Shown in pieces: positions 28,856 through 40,003 of a stretch of DNA of 64,000 nucleotides. The notes beneath the pieces were generated by a model, which was not told where the DNA came from, searched no databases, and saw only the letters and a list, made by a program, of their open reading frames with translations. How positions within the stretch are numbered: the stretch's first letter is position 1; each line of letters begins with the position of its first letter. The position numbers were made by a program, and so were the translations under genes. Source of the stretch: Nocardioides sp. (GTDB taxonomy: Bacteria; Actinomycetota; Actinomycetes; Propionibacteriales; Nocardioidaceae); assembly GCF_014360585.1 (NCBI RefSeq), contig NZ_JACIXG010000004.1:1-64000 (forward strand), read 5' to 3'.

Positions 28856-29875
28856 TCAGGCTGAGCGGACCGCGACCACGTCGGCGAACGCCTCGAGAGC
28901 CGCGCGCACAGGTCCTTCGGGGAGAGGAGCGAGGGCCGCCTTGGCCTCCTCTGCGCGGGCCTGGACGTAGGCACGCGCTTCAGCCAGCGCCGGGTGAGCA
29001 CGGAGCAGGCCGACGCACTCGGCCAGTGTCGCGTCGTCGGTGAGGTCGCTGTCGAGCAGCTCCAGGAGCCGGGCGTCGCCGGCGTCGGTGGATCGACGGG
29101 CCAGCAGCACCGGGAGCGTGGGAACGCCCTCACGGAGGTCCGTCCCCGGCGTCTTGCCCGACTTGTCGGAGTCGGAGGCGATGTCGAGGATGTCGTCGGA
29201 GAGCTGGAAGGCGACGCCGACGATGTCGCCGTATGCCAGCAGGGCCTTCTGGATCTCCTTGTCGGCACCGGCGAAGAGCGCACCGTAGAGGGCCGAGGTG
29301 GCGATCAGGACACCGGTCTTCCCGGCCAGCACCTCGAGGTGATGATCGACCGGGTCGACACCCTCGGGCGGCTCGACACCCTCGAGGATCTGACCCTCGA
29401 CGAGCTTGGCGAAGGTGGCCGCCTGGATGCGTACGGCCTCCGGGCCCAGCTGGGCGGTCAGCTCCGAGGAGCGGGCGAAGAGGAAGTCGCCGGTCAGGAT
29501 CGCGATGTGGTTGTCGAAGCGGGCGTTGGCGGAGTCCTCGCCGCGGCGTACGAGCGCTTCGTCCATGACGTCGTCGTGGTAGAGCGAGGCGAGGTGGGTG
29601 AGCTCGACGACGCAGGCGGCGGTGATGACCTCGTCGGCGAGCTTGTCCGGGCCGCACTCGGCGGCCAGCAGCACCAGCAACGGCCGGAACCGCTTGCCTC
29701 CGGCCTGCATGAGGTGGGTGGCCGCCTCCGTGACGAACGGGGAGCGGCTCCGCGTGTAACCGCCCAGCCGTTCCTCAACGTCCACCAGCCGAGCGCGCAA
29801 CCGCTGCTCGAGCTCGGGATCGGTGATCGGGAGGGCGAGTTCAGGGGCTCGATCGGTGGGTGCGCTGGTGCTCAC
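28856..29875 (-). CDS. Long-chain polyprenyl diphosphate synthase
   Basis: A 339-residue trans-prenyltransferase with both Asp-rich motifs, DDVMD (first) and DDILD (second), plus GGKRFRPLL and LAGKTGVLIATSALYG. It makes the side chain for menaquinone from farnesyl/geranylgeranyl and isopentenyl diphosphates; chain length cannot be fixed by eye. The GTG start forms a GTGA overlap with nuoN, making it the last cistron of the nuo operon and linking quinone-chain synthesis to complex I. Confidence 0.93.
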   Translation of the reverse strand: MSTSAPTDRAPELALPITDPELEQRLRARLVDVEERLGGYTRSRSPFVTEAATHLMQAGGKRFRPLLVLLAAECGPDKLADEVITAACVVELTHLASLYHDDVMDEALVRRGEDSANARFDNHIAILTGDFLFARSSELTAQLGPEAVRIQAATFAKLVEGQILEGVEPPEGVDPVDHHLEVLAGKTGVLIATSALYGALFAGADKEIQKALLAYGDIVGVAFQLSDDILDIASDSDKSGKTPGTDLREGVPTLPVLLARRSTDAGDARLLELLDSDLTDDATLAECVGLLRAHPALAEARAYVQARAEEAKAALAPLPEGPVRAALEAFADVVAVRSA

Positions 29876-31428
29876 CCGATGAATCCTCCCGCATCCACCA
29901 ACAGGCTGAGAACAGGGCCCGGAATTACACCCAACAGGACGGTGGCGACAGCGCTCAGTGCGATCACCACGGTGGTGGCGTAGGACGGTGTGACGACGAC
30001 GGCTGCATCGTCGTGCGCGTCGGTGAAGAACATCAGCATGATCACGCGTACGTAGAAGAAGACCGCGATGACGCTCGAGCCGATCGCGACGGCGACGACG
30101 GGCCACTGACCGGCGCCCAGCGCGACCGCGAAGACGCCCCACTTGCCGATGAAACCGCCGGTCAGCGGCAGCCCGGCCATCGAGAGCAGGAAGACGGCGA
30201 AGGTCCCTGCGACCCACGGGTTGGTACGCCCCATGCCGGCCCAACGGTCCAGCGAGCCGGCCTCACCGTTGGGTCCTCGCACCATCGAGACGATCGCGAA
30301 GGCGCCGAGCGTCGCGAACCCGTAGGCGGTCAGGTAGAAGAGCACCGCCTGGGTCGACCCGAACGAGTCGTTCTGCACGCCGAGGAGCCCGGTGAGCAGG
30401 AAGCCGGTGTGGGCCACCGCGGAGTAGCCGAGCATGCGCTTCACATCGGTCTGGACCACCGCGAAGGAGGCGCCCAGCAGCATCGTCAGCACCGCGACGA
30501 CACCGATGGCCGGACGCCAGATGTCGCCCTCGGCCCCGAAGGCGACGTAGAAGAGCCGCAGCATCGCGGCGAACGCGGCGATCTTGGTGGCCGCGCTCAT
30601 CCACGCGGTGACCGGCGTCGGGGCGCCCTGGTAGACGTCGGGCGTCCAGGAGTGGAACGGCACCGCGCCGGTCTTGAAGAGCAGCCCGACGGCCATCAGG
30701 CCGATGCCGAGCAGCAGCAGCGGGCTGGAGCCGTCCTCGGCCACCGCCGCACCGATCTCCGAGAGCGACATCGATCCGGCGAAGCCGTAGACCAGCGCGA
30801 GACCGTAGAGGAAGATGCCGGAGGAGAACGCACCGAGCAGGAAGTACTTCAGCGCCGCCTCCTGCGACAGCAGCCGGCGACGGCGCGCCAGGCCGGTGAG
30901 CAGGTAGAGCGGGAGCGATAGCACCTCGAGCGCAACGAATAGCATCAGCAGGTCGCCGGAGACGCAGAAGAGCATCATCCCGCCGACCGCGAACATCATC
31001 AGCGGATAGACCTCGGTGTGCTCCAGCCCGCGCTGGGAGGCCGTACGCTCGGCGGGCGTGCCCGGCAGCGCCGCTGCCTGACCCGCGAAGGCGCTCACGC
31101 CGTTGTCGAGACGGCGCTCGGCGAAGAGCGCGACGCCACCGAGCGAGACCAGCAGCACCAGCCCCTGGGAGAAGACTCCGGGTCCGTCGACGATGAGGGC
31201 ACCCTCGCCGGTCGCGACGCCCAGGTGCGGCCCGGCACCGACGATCGCGGTCCCCGCGAGGGCGGCGGCGAGCCCGACCAGCGCCAAGGAGACCTGTGTG
31301 TTGAACCGCGCGGCGCGCGGCGCGAAGGCCTCAACCACGACACCGATGCAGGCCGCGCCGAGCACCAGCAGGACGGGCCACAGGGTGGCGTACGAAATTC
31401 CGGGAGACTCGAACATCGCGTCACTCAC
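29872..31428 (-). CDS. nuoN: NADH-quinone oxidoreductase subunit N
   Basis: A 518-residue, about 14-helix antiporter-like subunit of complex I (MLFCVSGDLLMLFVALEVLSLPLYLLTGLA is its conserved lysine/glutamate zone, at about residues 150-180). It also has FKTGAVPFHSWTPDVYQGAPTPVTAWMSAATK-type core positions about 265-296. It translocates protons during quinone reduction. GTG start, overlapping the nuoM stop by eight bases. Coupled to the prenyl synthase downstream. Confidence 0.96.
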   Translation of the reverse strand: MSDAMFESPGISYATLWPVLLVLGAACIGVVVEAFAPRAARFNTQVSLALVGLAAALAGTAIVGAGPHLGVATGEGALIVDGPGVFSQGLVLLVSLGGVALFAERRLDNGVSAFAGQAAALPGTPAERTASQRGLEHTEVYPLMMFAVGGMMLFCVSGDLLMLFVALEVLSLPLYLLTGLARRRRLLSQEAALKYFLLGAFSSGIFLYGLALVYGFAGSMSLSEIGAAVAEDGSSPLLLLGIGLMAVGLLFKTGAVPFHSWTPDVYQGAPTPVTAWMSAATKIAAFAAMLRLFYVAFGAEGDIWRPAIGVVAVLTMLLGASFAVVQTDVKRMLGYSAVAHTGFLLTGLLGVQNDSFGSTQAVLFYLTAYGFATLGAFAIVSMVRGPNGEAGSLDRWAGMGRTNPWVAGTFAVFLLSMAGLPLTGGFIGKWGVFAVALGAGQWPVVAVAIGSSVIAVFFYVRVIMLMFFTDAHDDAAVVVTPSYATTVVIALSAVATVLLGVIPGPVLSLLVDAGGFIG

Positions 31429-32845
31429 CTGCCTGGATCACGTTGACGAGGGGATCAACCACGGGTTTGGCCGCTGAGATCAGCGGGCCGGGGACGAACC
31501 CGAAGAAGAGCAGAGCCACCAGCAGCGGCGTGATCACGCCGATCTCCCGCCGATCCAGATCGGCGACCGGCTTCTTGGAGACCTGAGGCGGTCCGGTGAA
31601 GATCCGCTGGTAGGCCCACAGGACATAGATCGCAGCGAGCACGATCGCGGAGACCGCGATGACGCCGACCAGCCAGTGGTAGTCGAAGGCGCTGATCAGG
31701 ACCAGGATCTCGGAGACGAACTGGGAGAGCCCGGGTAGACCGGCGGTGGCCAGACCGGCGATGAGGAACGTGCCGGCGAGCACCGGTGTCGCCTTCTCGA
31801 GCCCGCGCATCGACGAGATCGACGCGGTGCCCTTGCGGGTGATCAGGAACCCGGCGATCAGGAACATCGCCGCGGTCGCGACACCGTGGTTGACCATGTA
31901 GAGGATCGACCCGACCAGGCCCTCGCGGGTGGCCGCGAAGATGCCGAGCGTGATCAGCCCGAAGTGGCTCAGCGAGGTGAGACCGATCAGGCGGAGCAGG
32001 TCGTCCTGCCCGATCGCCAGGACCGCGCCGTAGACGATCGAGATCAGCGCCAGCACCACGACGACCGGGGTCGCCCAGGCGGACGCCTCCGGGACCAGGC
32101 CCAGGCAGAGCCGGATCATGGCGAAGGTGCCGATCTTGTCGAGGATGCACACCAGGAGCACCGACGTCGCCGGGGTCGCATGCTCGGTCGTGTCCGCCAG
32201 CCAGGTGTGCACCGGGAACAGCGGCGCCTTGACCGCGAACGCGATGAACATCGCCACGAAGATCCAGCGTTCCGCCGTGGTGCCGATGTCGAGCTGGGCG
32301 AGGTCGCTGATCAGGTAGGACGGCGGGCCGGCCTGCGAGGAGACGACGTAGAAGCCGATCAGCGCACCGAGCAGCACCAGGCCGCCACCGAGCTGGAACA
32401 TCAGGAACTTGACCGCGGCCTTGGCCCGACCGGGTCCGCCGTTCTGGCCGATCATGAAGTACGCCGGGATAAGCGTGGCCTCGAAGGCGATGTAGAAGAG
32501 GAACAGGTCACCGGCGAGGAAGGTGAGCAGGGCGAAGGCCTCCAGGGCCAGCGCCCAGGCGTACCACCGCTTGTCGTGGTCCTTGACCGCCGCCACCATC
32601 ACCAGCGGCACCAGGACGACGGTCAGCAGCACCATCAGCTTGCCGAAGCCGTCCATCTCGAGCGCCCAGTGGACGCCGAGCGGCTCCATCCAGACGCGGT
32701 CGGCGTCGGGGGCCGTGAACATCGTCACGATGCCGGCGATCAGGGTCGCGACCGCGAAGCCGAAGGCCCACATCTTGGGCCGGGCCGGCATCACCGCAGT
32801 GACCAGCGCACCCGCGAAGGGAATGAGGACGAGGATTGTCAGCAT
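31421..32845 (-). CDS. nuoM: NADH-quinone oxidoreductase subunit M
   Basis: A 474-residue antiporter-like complex I subunit. The family core is visible in FIAFEATLIPAYFMIG, FMIGQNGGPGRAKAAVKFLM, KAPLFPVHTWLADTTEHATP and ISIVYGAVLAIGQDDLLRLI. The start overlaps the nuoL stop by one base. Membrane arm, proton pumping. Confidence 0.96.
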   Translation of the reverse strand: MLTILVLIPFAGALVTAVMPARPKMWAFGFAVATLIAGIVTMFTAPDADRVWMEPLGVHWALEMDGFGKLMVLLTVVLVPLVMVAAVKDHDKRWYAWALALEAFALLTFLAGDLFLFYIAFEATLIPAYFMIGQNGGPGRAKAAVKFLMFQLGGGLVLLGALIGFYVVSSQAGPPSYLISDLAQLDIGTTAERWIFVAMFIAFAVKAPLFPVHTWLADTTEHATPATSVLLVCILDKIGTFAMIRLCLGLVPEASAWATPVVVVLALISIVYGAVLAIGQDDLLRLIGLTSLSHFGLITLGIFAATREGLVGSILYMVNHGVATAAMFLIAGFLITRKGTASISSMRGLEKATPVLAGTFLIAGLATAGLPGLSQFVSEILVLISAFDYHWLVGVIAVSAIVLAAIYVLWAYQRIFTGPPQVSKKPVADLDRREIGVITPLLVALLFFGFVPGPLISAAKPVVDPLVNVIQAGE

Positions 32846-34725
32846 CAGTTGACCACCAGGATCGCGAGGGCCACCAGCACAGTGCCGCCGAGGACGGAGA
32901 GGGCGTAGGAGCGTACGTAACCGGTCTGTGCCTTGCGGAGCTCACCGGCGATCGCCGCGAGGGCGACCGGGCCACCGCTCATCAGGCCGTCGACCACGTA
33001 CTTGTCGGTCGCGAGGGCACCGCGGGTGAGCGCCATCCCGGGCGGCACCACGACGTCCTCGACGTGCGGGACGTGCAGGTAGGGGGTCGGTTCGGTCGTG
33101 GTCGGGCGGCGGCCGAAGACGAACCCGGCGGCCGCGACCCCGATCGCGACGACGAGCACCGCGAGCACCGAGGTCGCCCAGACCGGGAGCGGTCCGTGGT
33201 GTCCGCCGTGGCCGATGGCGACGACCGGCTCGAGCCAGTGCTCGATCCAGCCACCCAGGGCGAAGACTCCGCCGAGGACCGACAGCGCGGCCAGGACCAC
33301 CAGCGGACCGGTCATGATCCGCGGCGACTCGTGCGGGTGTACGCCCTCGGGCCAGCGCTTGCGCCCGAAGAAGGCGAGCATCATCAGACGGGTCATGTAG
33401 AACGCGGTCACGCCGGCGGCCAGGAGGGCGAGGATGCCCACCAGCCAGCTCTCTGCGAAGGCGACCTCGAGGATCTTGTCCTTCGACCAGAAGCCGGCGA
33501 AGCCGGGGAACCCGATGATCGCCAGATAGCCCATCGCGAAGGTCACGAACGTCACCGGGAGGGCCCGGCTCAGGGCGCCGTAGTGCTTGAGGTTCACGTC
33601 GTCGTTCATGCCGTGCATCAGTGACCCGGCCCCGAGGAACATGTTGGCCTTGAAGAAGCCGTGGGTGAGCAGGTGGAAGATCGCGAACGCGTAGCCCGGG
33701 CCGCCCAGCCCGGCGGCCAGCATCATGTAGCCGATCTGGCTCATCGTCGAGCCGGCCAGGACCTTCTTGATGTCGTCCTTCACGCAGCTGATCGCCGCAC
33801 CCCAGATGATCGTGACCAGGGCGACGACCACGACGGCGGTCGAGGCTGCCTCGGCGGCGTCGAAGACCACCGAGGACCGGACGATGAGGTAGACGCCCGC
33901 GGTCACCATCGTCGCGGCGTGGATCAGCGCGGAGACCGGCGTCGGGCCCTCCATGGCGTCCAGCAGCCAGCCCTGCAGCGGCACCTGGGCGGACTTTCCG
34001 CAGGCTCCGACGAGCAGCAGGATGCCGAGCCAGTTGAGGGTGGTCGTGCTGGTCTCGCTGATGTCGATCGCCGAGAACGACGTCGACCCGAAGGTGACGA
34101 AGCAGAGCGCGATCGCCAGCGAGAGCCCCATGTCGCCGACCCGGTTCATCACGAACGCCTTCTTGGCGGCAGCAGCCGCCGACGGCTTGTGCTGCCAGAA
34201 GCCGATCAGCAGGTAGGACGCCAGGCCGACGCCCTCCCAGCCGAGGAAGAGGCCGACGTAGTTCTCCGCCAGCACCAGCATCAGCATCGCGGCGAGGAAC
34301 AGGTTGAGGTAGCCGAAGAACCGGGTGCGCCGCTCGTCGTCGGCCATGTAGCCGACCGAGTAGACGTGGATCAGCGTGCCGACACCGGTGATGAGCAGCA
34401 GGAACAGGCTGGAGAGCTGGTCGTAGAGGAGGTCCATCCCGACGCTGAGGTCGCCAGTGTCGAACCAGGTGTAGAGGTGCTGGACGACCTGCCTGCTCTC
34501 CTCGTCGCGACCGAGGGTGGCGATGAAGAGGACGAGCGACAGCACGAAGGACGCACCCGCGAGCCCGACCGCGAGCCAGTGCCCGATCCGGTCGAAGAGC
34601 GCCGGCGCCAGCGGGCGCCCGATCAGGATCAGGGTCGCACCGGCCAGGGGCAGCGCGATGACCAGCCAGATCAGCGAGAAGACCCCGTCAGCCTCGATGG
34701 GGTTGGCGAGTGCAGCAGTTACCAC
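32845..34725 (-). CDS. nuoL: NADH-quinone oxidoreductase subunit L
   Basis: A 626-residue subunit with antiporter core ([56 protein letters not shown]) and a C-terminal extension expected to form the lateral helix. GTG start (VTAALANP), overlapping the nuoK stop by seven bases. Confidence 0.97.
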   Translation of the reverse strand: MVTAALANPIEADGVFSLIWLVIALPLAGATLILIGRPLAPALFDRIGHWLAVGLAGASFVLSLVLFIATLGRDEESRQVVQHLYTWFDTGDLSVGMDLLYDQLSSLFLLLITGVGTLIHVYSVGYMADDERRTRFFGYLNLFLAAMLMLVLAENYVGLFLGWEGVGLASYLLIGFWQHKPSAAAAAKKAFVMNRVGDMGLSLAIALCFVTFGSTSFSAIDISETSTTTLNWLGILLLVGACGKSAQVPLQGWLLDAMEGPTPVSALIHAATMVTAGVYLIVRSSVVFDAAEAASTAVVVVALVTIIWGAAISCVKDDIKKVLAGSTMSQIGYMMLAAGLGGPGYAFAIFHLLTHGFFKANMFLGAGSLMHGMNDDVNLKHYGALSRALPVTFVTFAMGYLAIIGFPGFAGFWSKDKILEVAFAESWLVGILALLAAGVTAFYMTRLMMLAFFGRKRWPEGVHPHESPRIMTGPLVVLAALSVLGGVFALGGWIEHWLEPVVAIGHGGHHGPLPVWATSVLAVLVVAIGVAAAGFVFGRRPTTTEPTPYLHVPHVEDVVVPPGMALTRGALATDKYVVDGLMSGGPVALAAIAGELRKAQTGYVRSYALSVLGGTVLVALAILVVN

Positions 34726-35024
34726 TTGAGCATCCTTGGCTCGTCGACCGAAGCCGTGTTTCTGGTGCGGAAGATGGTCATGATGATCGCCAGCCCGACG
34801 ACCACCTCAGCGGCAGCGACGACCATCACGAAGAACGCGGTCACCTGCCCGTCGAGGTTGCCGTGCTGCCGGCTGAACGCCACCAGGGCCAGGTTCGCCG
34901 CGTTGAGCATCAGCTCGACGCACATGAAGACGACGATCGCGTTGCGCCTGGTCAGCACCCCGATGGTGCCGATCGTGAAGAGGATGGCGGACAAGATGAC
35001 GTACGCCGTGGTGTTGTCCGTCAT
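34719..35024 (-). CDS. nuoK: NADH-quinone oxidoreductase subunit K
   Basis: A 101-residue, three-helix subunit with the conserved Glu in [19 protein letters not shown] overlap with the nuoJ stop. Normal family length. Confidence 0.96.
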   Translation of the reverse strand: MTDNTTAYVILSAILFTIGTIGVLTRRNAIVVFMCVELMLNAANLALVAFSRQHGNLDGQVTAFFVMVVAAAEVVVGLAIIMTIFRTRNTASVDEPRMLKW

Positions 35025-35725
35025 TCGTCCTCTCCTTCATCTGTGCGTCCGCCGGCGAGGATGGCCGGCACCGACTTCGTGCTCTGCGACCCGTCCGGCA
35101 GGAGCGCCGGGGTGTCGTTGCTGTTGTGCCGCGCGAAGGTGCCCGGTGGGGGCAGCGGGCCGAGGTGCTTGCCGCTCTTCGCGTAGTCGGCGACGCGGCC
35201 CTGGGCCAGGTCGGTCTGGGTCTGCTTCGGGTCGATCCGCTCCCGGTGGGCCAGCACCATCGCGCCGATCGCGGCGGTGATCAGCAGCGCGCTGGTCGCC
35301 TCGAAGGCGATCACGTAGCGGGAGAAGAGGAGGTCGGCGAGGCGCTGTACGTTGCCGCCCTCGTTGGCGCTGGACAGCCCGCGCATCGTGCCGATGCTCG
35401 CCTGGCCGACGCCCGTGATCAGGATCGCTCCGAGCCCCGTGCCGAGGACGATCGCGAGCACCTTCTGCCCCGCGATCGTCTCCTTCAGGGTGTCGGAGGT
35501 GTCGACCCCGACGAGCATGATCACGAACAGGAACAGCATCAGGATCGCGCCGGTGTAGACCACGATCTGCACCGCGAACAGGAACGGCGCCTCGAGCATC
35601 GCGTAGATCATCGCGAGCCCGATCATGACGACCGCCAACGAGAGCGCGGCGTGCACGGGCTTGCGCGCGAACAGGAGCCCCAACGCCGCGATCACCATGA
35701 CCGAGGCGAGGATCACGAAGCTCAT
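35021..35725 (-). CDS. nuoJ: NADH-quinone oxidoreductase subunit J
   Basis: A 234-residue, five-helix subunit ([40 protein letters not shown] at about residues 53-73) with an extended hydrophilic C-terminus typical of actinobacteria. ATGA overlap with the nuoI stop is preserved despite the repeat insertion at the nuoI 3' end. Confidence 0.95.
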   Translation of the reverse strand: MSFVILASVMVIAALGLLFARKPVHAALSLAVVMIGLAMIYAMLEAPFLFAVQIVVYTGAILMLFLFVIMLVGVDTSDTLKETIAGQKVLAIVLGTGLGAILITGVGQASIGTMRGLSSANEGGNVQRLADLLFSRYVIAFEATSALLITAAIGAMVLAHRERIDPKQTQTDLAQGRVADYAKSGKHLGPLPPPGTFARHNSNDTPALLPDGSQSTKSVPAILAGGRTDEGEDE

Positions 35726-36402
35726 CGACGTCCCCCGTCGGTTGAGCCGCCGGAGCCGCTAGGCGTAGGCGTGTCGAAACCAACACGGTCCCCTGCCGCG
35801 CTCGATCCGACTGTGTTGGTCTCGACACGCTCGGCCGCAGGCGGCCGAGGGTCTGAACGAAGTGGCCCTCGACCAGCGGACGGCTCCGGCGCGTAGTAAG
35901 ACGTGTCGTCGTCGCCAAGGAACATCGGGTGCGGAGGCGCTTCCATCCCGTCCTCGAGCGGCGCGAGCAGATCCTGCTTCTCGTAGATCAGGCTCTCGCG
36001 CGAGGTGTCGGCGAGCTCGTACTCGTTCGTCATCGTCAGCGCTCGGGTCGGGCAGGCCTCGATGCAGAGCCCGCACAGGATGCAGCGCAGGTAGTTGATC
36101 TGGTACACGCGGCCGTAGCGCTCCCCCGGCGAGTAGCGCTCCTCCTCGGTGTTCTCCGCGCCCTCGACGTAGATGGCGTCGGCGGGGCAGGCCCACGCGC
36201 ACAGCTCGCACCCGACGCACTTCTCCAGGCCGTCGGCGTGGCGGTTGAGCTGGTGTCGACCGTGGAAGCGCTCCTCGGTCGGCTCCTTCTGCTGCGGGTA
36301 CTGCTCGGTGACCGGCTTCCTGAACTGTGTCTGGAAGGTCACCGCGAACCCGCTGACCGGGTCCCAGAACCGCTCCTTGAACGTGCGGTCGTCCTTGCTC
36401 AC
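35722..36402 (-). CDS. nuoI: NADH-quinone oxidoreductase subunit I with repeat-derived tail
   Basis: A 226-residue 2[4Fe-4S] ferredoxin subunit. Cluster motifs [18 protein letters not shown] and [18 protein letters not shown] bind N6a/N6b. From about residue 175 the chain is encoded by a dispersed palindromic repeat (35741-35878), giving [20 protein letters not shown] and ending [12 protein letters not shown]. NuoG has the same peptide. The conserved fold ends before this, so function is probably intact; the normal tail has been replaced or extended. GTG start overlaps the nuoH stop. Confidence 0.95.
   Translation of the reverse strand: MSKDDRTFKERFWDPVSGFAVTFQTQFRKPVTEQYPQQKEPTEERFHGRHQLNRHADGLEKCVGCELCAWACPADAIYVEGAENTEEERYSPGERYGRVYQINYLRCILCGLCIEACPTRALTMTNEYELADTSRESLIYEKQDLLAPLEDGMEAPPHPMFLGDDDTSYYAPEPSAGRGPLRSDPRPPAAERVETNTVGSSAAGDRVGFDTPTPSGSGGSTDGGRR
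35741..35878. repeat. Long GTCTCGACAC palindromic repeat inside nuoI
   Basis: It shares with the nuoG copy the blocks GGTTGAGCCGCCGGAGCCGC, ACCAACACGGTCCCCTGCCG and CGACTGTGTTGGT, and with 53640-53720 the inverted form. It is translated in frame as the NuoI C-terminus. Confidence 0.88.
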
Positions 36403-37709
36403 TTTGCCTCCTCAGGCAGTGCATCCTCAGGAGAGGGAAGAATGCGTACGCCACTTCTCGTCGGCTCCACGGCGCTCGGTCCGAACACCAGCGGCTGGGC
36501 GGCGCCGCGCACGGCCCCACCCTGCGGCAGCGCGGGGATGGGGTAGCCGCCGGGCGCCTCTGCGGCCTGGGGCTCCTTCTCCGGAAGCCGGTTCATGAAG
36601 CCGAGCACGACCACCACGGTGATGGCCAGGCCGAAACCGAAGAGGATCCAGTTGGGGCTGAAGTCGCCCTGGATCGCGGCCATCTTGATCACTGCGACGA
36701 TGATGATCCAGGCGAGGCTCGCGGGAAGGAGGACCTTCCAGCCGAGCGCCATGAACTGGTCGTAGCGCAGCCGCGGCAGGGTGCCGCGCAGCCAGATGAA
36801 GACCCAGATGAAGAAGAACATCTTCAGGAAGAACCAGAGCACCGGCCAGTAGCCCTCGTTGGCGCCGGCCCAGACGGTGCCGAGGCCGAGCGGTGCCCGC
36901 CAACCGCCCAGGAAGAGCGTGGTGGCGAGCGCGCAGACGGTGGCCATGTTGATGTACTCGGCCAGGAAGAAGAGCGCGAACTTCAGGCTGGAGTACTCGG
37001 TGTGGAAACCACCGACCAGCTCACCCTCGGCCTCGGGCAGGTCGAACGGCGCGCGGTTGGTCTCGCCGACCATCGAGATGCAGTAGATCAGGAACGACGG
37101 CAGCAGCAGGGCGCCGAACCACCAGTCCTTCTGCGCCTCGACGATCTGGCTCGTGGACAGGCTCCCGGCCATCAGGAAGACGGTGACGAGCGCCAGACCC
37201 ATCGAGACCTCGTAGGAGATCATCTGGGCACTGCTTCGCAGGCCACCGAGCAGGGAGTACGTCGAGCCCGAGGCCCAGCCACCGAGCACGATCCCGTAGA
37301 TGCCGATGCTGGCGATCGCCATCACGAACAGCACCGCGACCGGCATGTCGGTCAGCTGCAGCGGCGTCTGTACGCCGAAGAGGTTGACCTCGGGGCCGAA
37401 CGGGATCACCGAGAACGTCACGAAGGCCGGCACCGTGGCCAGGATCGGCGCGGTGATGAAGACGATCTTGTCGGCCTTCTCCGGGGTCAGGTCCTCCTTC
37501 AGCGCCAGCTTCACACCGTCGGCGAGTGACTGGAGCAGACCGAAGGGTCCGTGCCGGTTGGGGCCGATGCGGTTCTGCATCCGCGCCACGACCTTGCGCT
37601 CCCACCAGATGTTGAACAGCGTCAGCACGACGCAGACGACGAAGACCAGCAGGACCTTGATCGCGATGATCCACCAGGGGTCCTGGCCGAACTGCTCCAG
37701 CCCGTTCAC
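36399..37709 (-). CDS. nuoH: NADH-quinone oxidoreductase subunit H
   Basis: A 436-residue quinone-chamber subunit with eight helices. Conserved segments are [51 protein letters not shown] and the Glu-rich cytoplasmic loops. A hydrophilic C-terminal extension of about 70 residues is present, as in other actinobacteria. GTG start overlapping the nuoG stop (GTGA). Confidence 0.96.
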   Translation of the reverse strand: MNGLEQFGQDPWWIIAIKVLLVFVVCVVLTLFNIWWERKVVARMQNRIGPNRHGPFGLLQSLADGVKLALKEDLTPEKADKIVFITAPILATVPAFVTFSVIPFGPEVNLFGVQTPLQLTDMPVAVLFVMAIASIGIYGIVLGGWASGSTYSLLGGLRSSAQMISYEVSMGLALVTVFLMAGSLSTSQIVEAQKDWWFGALLLPSFLIYCISMVGETNRAPFDLPEAEGELVGGFHTEYSSLKFALFFLAEYINMATVCALATTLFLGGWRAPLGLGTVWAGANEGYWPVLWFFLKMFFFIWVFIWLRGTLPRLRYDQFMALGWKVLLPASLAWIIIVAVIKMAAIQGDFSPNWILFGFGLAITVVVVLGFMNRLPEKEPQAAEAPGGYPIPALPQGGAVRGAAQPLVFGPSAVEPTRSGVRILPSPEDALPEEAK

Positions 37710-40003
37710 TTGGTCCCCTCCACGCTCACGGTCGACCCCGGCGAAGCCAGATCAGCCCATACGCCGCGCCCGAACGAGTCGGTCGGCACCCAGATCGTGC
37801 CCTCGGCCAGCTCCCCCGGAAGTGCCGGAAGCGTCCAGCTCCCCCGGTCACCGGTGATCGTCACGACGTCACCGAGCTGCTCGTGGAGCGCCGCCGGGAT
37901 CCGTACGCACGCCGGGCGCGCGGTCGCGGCCAGCGCCTTGTCGCCGCTCTGCAGCGTCCCGTTGTCGAGCATCAGGCGCCAGGTCGCGAGACGGAAACCA
38001 CTCCCGTCGGTCGAGCCGCCGGAGCCGCTAGGCGACCGAGTGAGGTCGGCCGGCGAGCTTGCTCGTCCGGACGCGCCGAACGAGGGAGCCCCCTCGCGAA
38101 GCGAGGGCGGCGGAGGCGTGTCGAGACCAACACGGTCCCCTGCCGCGCTCGATGCGACTGTGTTGGTTTCGACACCGCTCGCTGCGCTCGCGGGCTCAAC
38201 CAGCGAGGTCGCGATGTGTCCGAGGACCTCGGCGTCGGAGTAGGCGGCCGGCTTGTCGAAGACCTTCTCGAACGGACGGCGGCGGCCCTCCCAGGTGACG
38301 AAGGTGCCGGCCTTCTCCGAGGCGGCAGCGACAGGGAGTACGACGTCGGCGCGCTCGGTCACCGCGGTGACCCGCTGCTCGAGGCTGACCACGAAGCCGG
38401 CCTGGTCGAGAGCGGCCAGGAAGGCGGCGGGGTCGGCGGTGTCGTCGGGGTCGACCCCGGCGATCAGCAGCGCGTCGAGACCACCGCGGACGATGGCCTC
38501 GGCGTCGAGACCGCCTTCGCCGGGAAGCAGGCCCGCCTCGACCGCACCTCGGTCGCCGGCGCGACGCGGCACCCAGGCGAGCCTGGCACCGGTGCGATCA
38601 GCGAGCTCGGCAGCGGCGGTGTAGGCGCCGGGACTGGTCGCCAATCGCTCGCCGACCAGGATCACCGAAGTCTCGGTAACGTCGCTGACCTGCGACAACG
38701 CTTCCGACTCAGCACCGGGAGCGGTCAGGACGACCGTGGCTCCGAGCTTGCGGGAGCCCTCCGATGCGTACGGGCTCAGGGTGGTGATCCGCAGGCCCTG
38801 CTGGTTGGCCTTGCGCAGCCGCAGGAAGAGGGTGCCGGCCTCGTCCTCGGGCTCGAGCCCGACGAGGATCACGTGGTCGGCTGCGTCGAGGTCGGCGTAG
38901 GTGAGCGAGGTGCCGGCCACGCGTGAGCGCAGGAACCCGGTCTCCTCCTCCGAGAGCGGACGCGAGCGGAAGTCGATGTGCGGGGTGCGAAGCGTCTCGC
39001 GGGCGAAGGTGGCGTACGCCTTCGCGTCCTCCAGCGTCAGACGGCCACCCGGCAGCACGCCCACCGAGCCGGCGGCGGCCAGACCCTGGGCGGCGACCGC
39101 GACGGCCTCCAGCCAGGACGCCGGCCGGAGCTCACCGTCCTCACGGACCATCGGCGAGGTGAGCCGGTCGCGGACCGCGTAGCGGAAACCGAAGCGGTCC
39201 TTGTCGGAGATCCACTCCTCGTTGACCTCGGGGTCGTTGCCGGCGAGGCGGCGCATGACCTTGCCCCGGCGGTGGTCGATCCGGATCGCGGCGCCACAGG
39301 CGTCGTGCTCGGCGACGCTCGGTGTGGAGACCAGGTCGAACGGACGTGCGCGGAAGCGGTAGTCCTCGCTGGTGAGCGCTCCTACCGGGCAGATCTGGAT
39401 CACGTTGCCGGAGAAGTAGGACGAGAACGGCTTGTCGTCGGCGATGCCGATCTGCTGCTGCGCGCCACGCTGGATCAGCGCGATCCCCGGGTCGCCCGGG
39501 ATCTCCTCGGCGAAGCGGGTGCAGCGCTGGCAGACGATGCAGCGCTCCCGGTCGAGCAGGACGTTGGGGCTCAGGTTGATGGGCTTGGGGAACGTACGCT
39601 TCGTCCCGTCGAACCGGGTCTCCCCCTGGCCGTGGGACATGGCCTGGTTCTGCAGCGGACACTCGCCGCCCTTGTCGCACACCGGGCAGTCCAACGGGTG
39701 GTTGACCAGCAGGAACTCCATGATCCCGTGCTGCGCCTTGACGGCTGTGGAGTTCTGCGTCTCCACCACCATGCCCTCGGCGACCGGGATCGTGCAGGAT
39801 GCCTGCGGCTTCGGGAATCCGCGGCCGTTGCCGGCGTCGGGGATGTCGACGAGACACTGCCGGCAAGCGCCGACGGGCGCGAGCAGCGGGTGGTCGCAGA
39901 ACCGCGGGATCTCGATCCCGACCTGCTCGGCGGCCCGGATCACCAGCGTGCCCTCGGGCACGGTCACGTCGTGGCCGTCGATCTTCACGGTGACGTCAGT
40001 CAT
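37706..40003 (-). CDS. nuoG: NADH-quinone oxidoreductase subunit G with repeat-derived insertion
   Basis: A 765-residue iron-sulfur subunit: [2Fe-2S] motif [15 protein letters not shown], then [32 protein letters not shown] and a molybdopterin-oxidoreductase-like domain. Residues about 601-666 are encoded by a dispersed palindromic repeat (38008-38203) and contain [20 protein letters not shown] followed by a longer Ser/Pro-rich stretch ending [10 protein letters not shown]. The host sequence resumes with FRLATWRLM. The insertion is in frame and lies in the C-terminal half, far from the clusters. The ATG at 40003 ([10 protein letters not shown]) overlaps nuoF by eight bases. Confidence 0.95.
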   Translation of the reverse strand: MTDVTVKIDGHDVTVPEGTLVIRAAEQVGIEIPRFCDHPLLAPVGACRQCLVDIPDAGNGRGFPKPQASCTIPVAEGMVVETQNSTAVKAQHGIMEFLLVNHPLDCPVCDKGGECPLQNQAMSHGQGETRFDGTKRTFPKPINLSPNVLLDRERCIVCQRCTRFAEEIPGDPGIALIQRGAQQQIGIADDKPFSSYFSGNVIQICPVGALTSEDYRFRARPFDLVSTPSVAEHDACGAAIRIDHRRGKVMRRLAGNDPEVNEEWISDKDRFGFRYAVRDRLTSPMVREDGELRPASWLEAVAVAAQGLAAAGSVGVLPGGRLTLEDAKAYATFARETLRTPHIDFRSRPLSEEETGFLRSRVAGTSLTYADLDAADHVILVGLEPEDEAGTLFLRLRKANQQGLRITTLSPYASEGSRKLGATVVLTAPGAESEALSQVSDVTETSVILVGERLATSPGAYTAAAELADRTGARLAWVPRRAGDRGAVEAGLLPGEGGLDAEAIVRGGLDALLIAGVDPDDTADPAAFLAALDQAGFVVSLEQRVTAVTERADVVLPVAAASEKAGTFVTWEGRRRPFEKVFDKPAAYSDAEVLGHIATSLVEPASAASGVETNTVASSAAGDRVGLDTPPPPSLREGAPSFGASGRASSPADLTRSPSGSGGSTDGSGFRLATWRLMLDNGTLQSGDKALAATARPACVRIPAALHEQLGDVVTITGDRGSWTLPALPGELAEGTIWVPTDSFGRGVWADLASPGSTVSVEGTK
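38008..38203. repeat. Long GTCTCGACAC palindromic repeat inside nuoG
   Basis: About 196 bases read through in frame in NuoG. It shares blocks with the nuoI copy and carries an extra internal palindrome (CCCTCGCGAAGCGAGGG). It is longer than the nuoI copy and in the same orientation. Confidence 0.88.
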
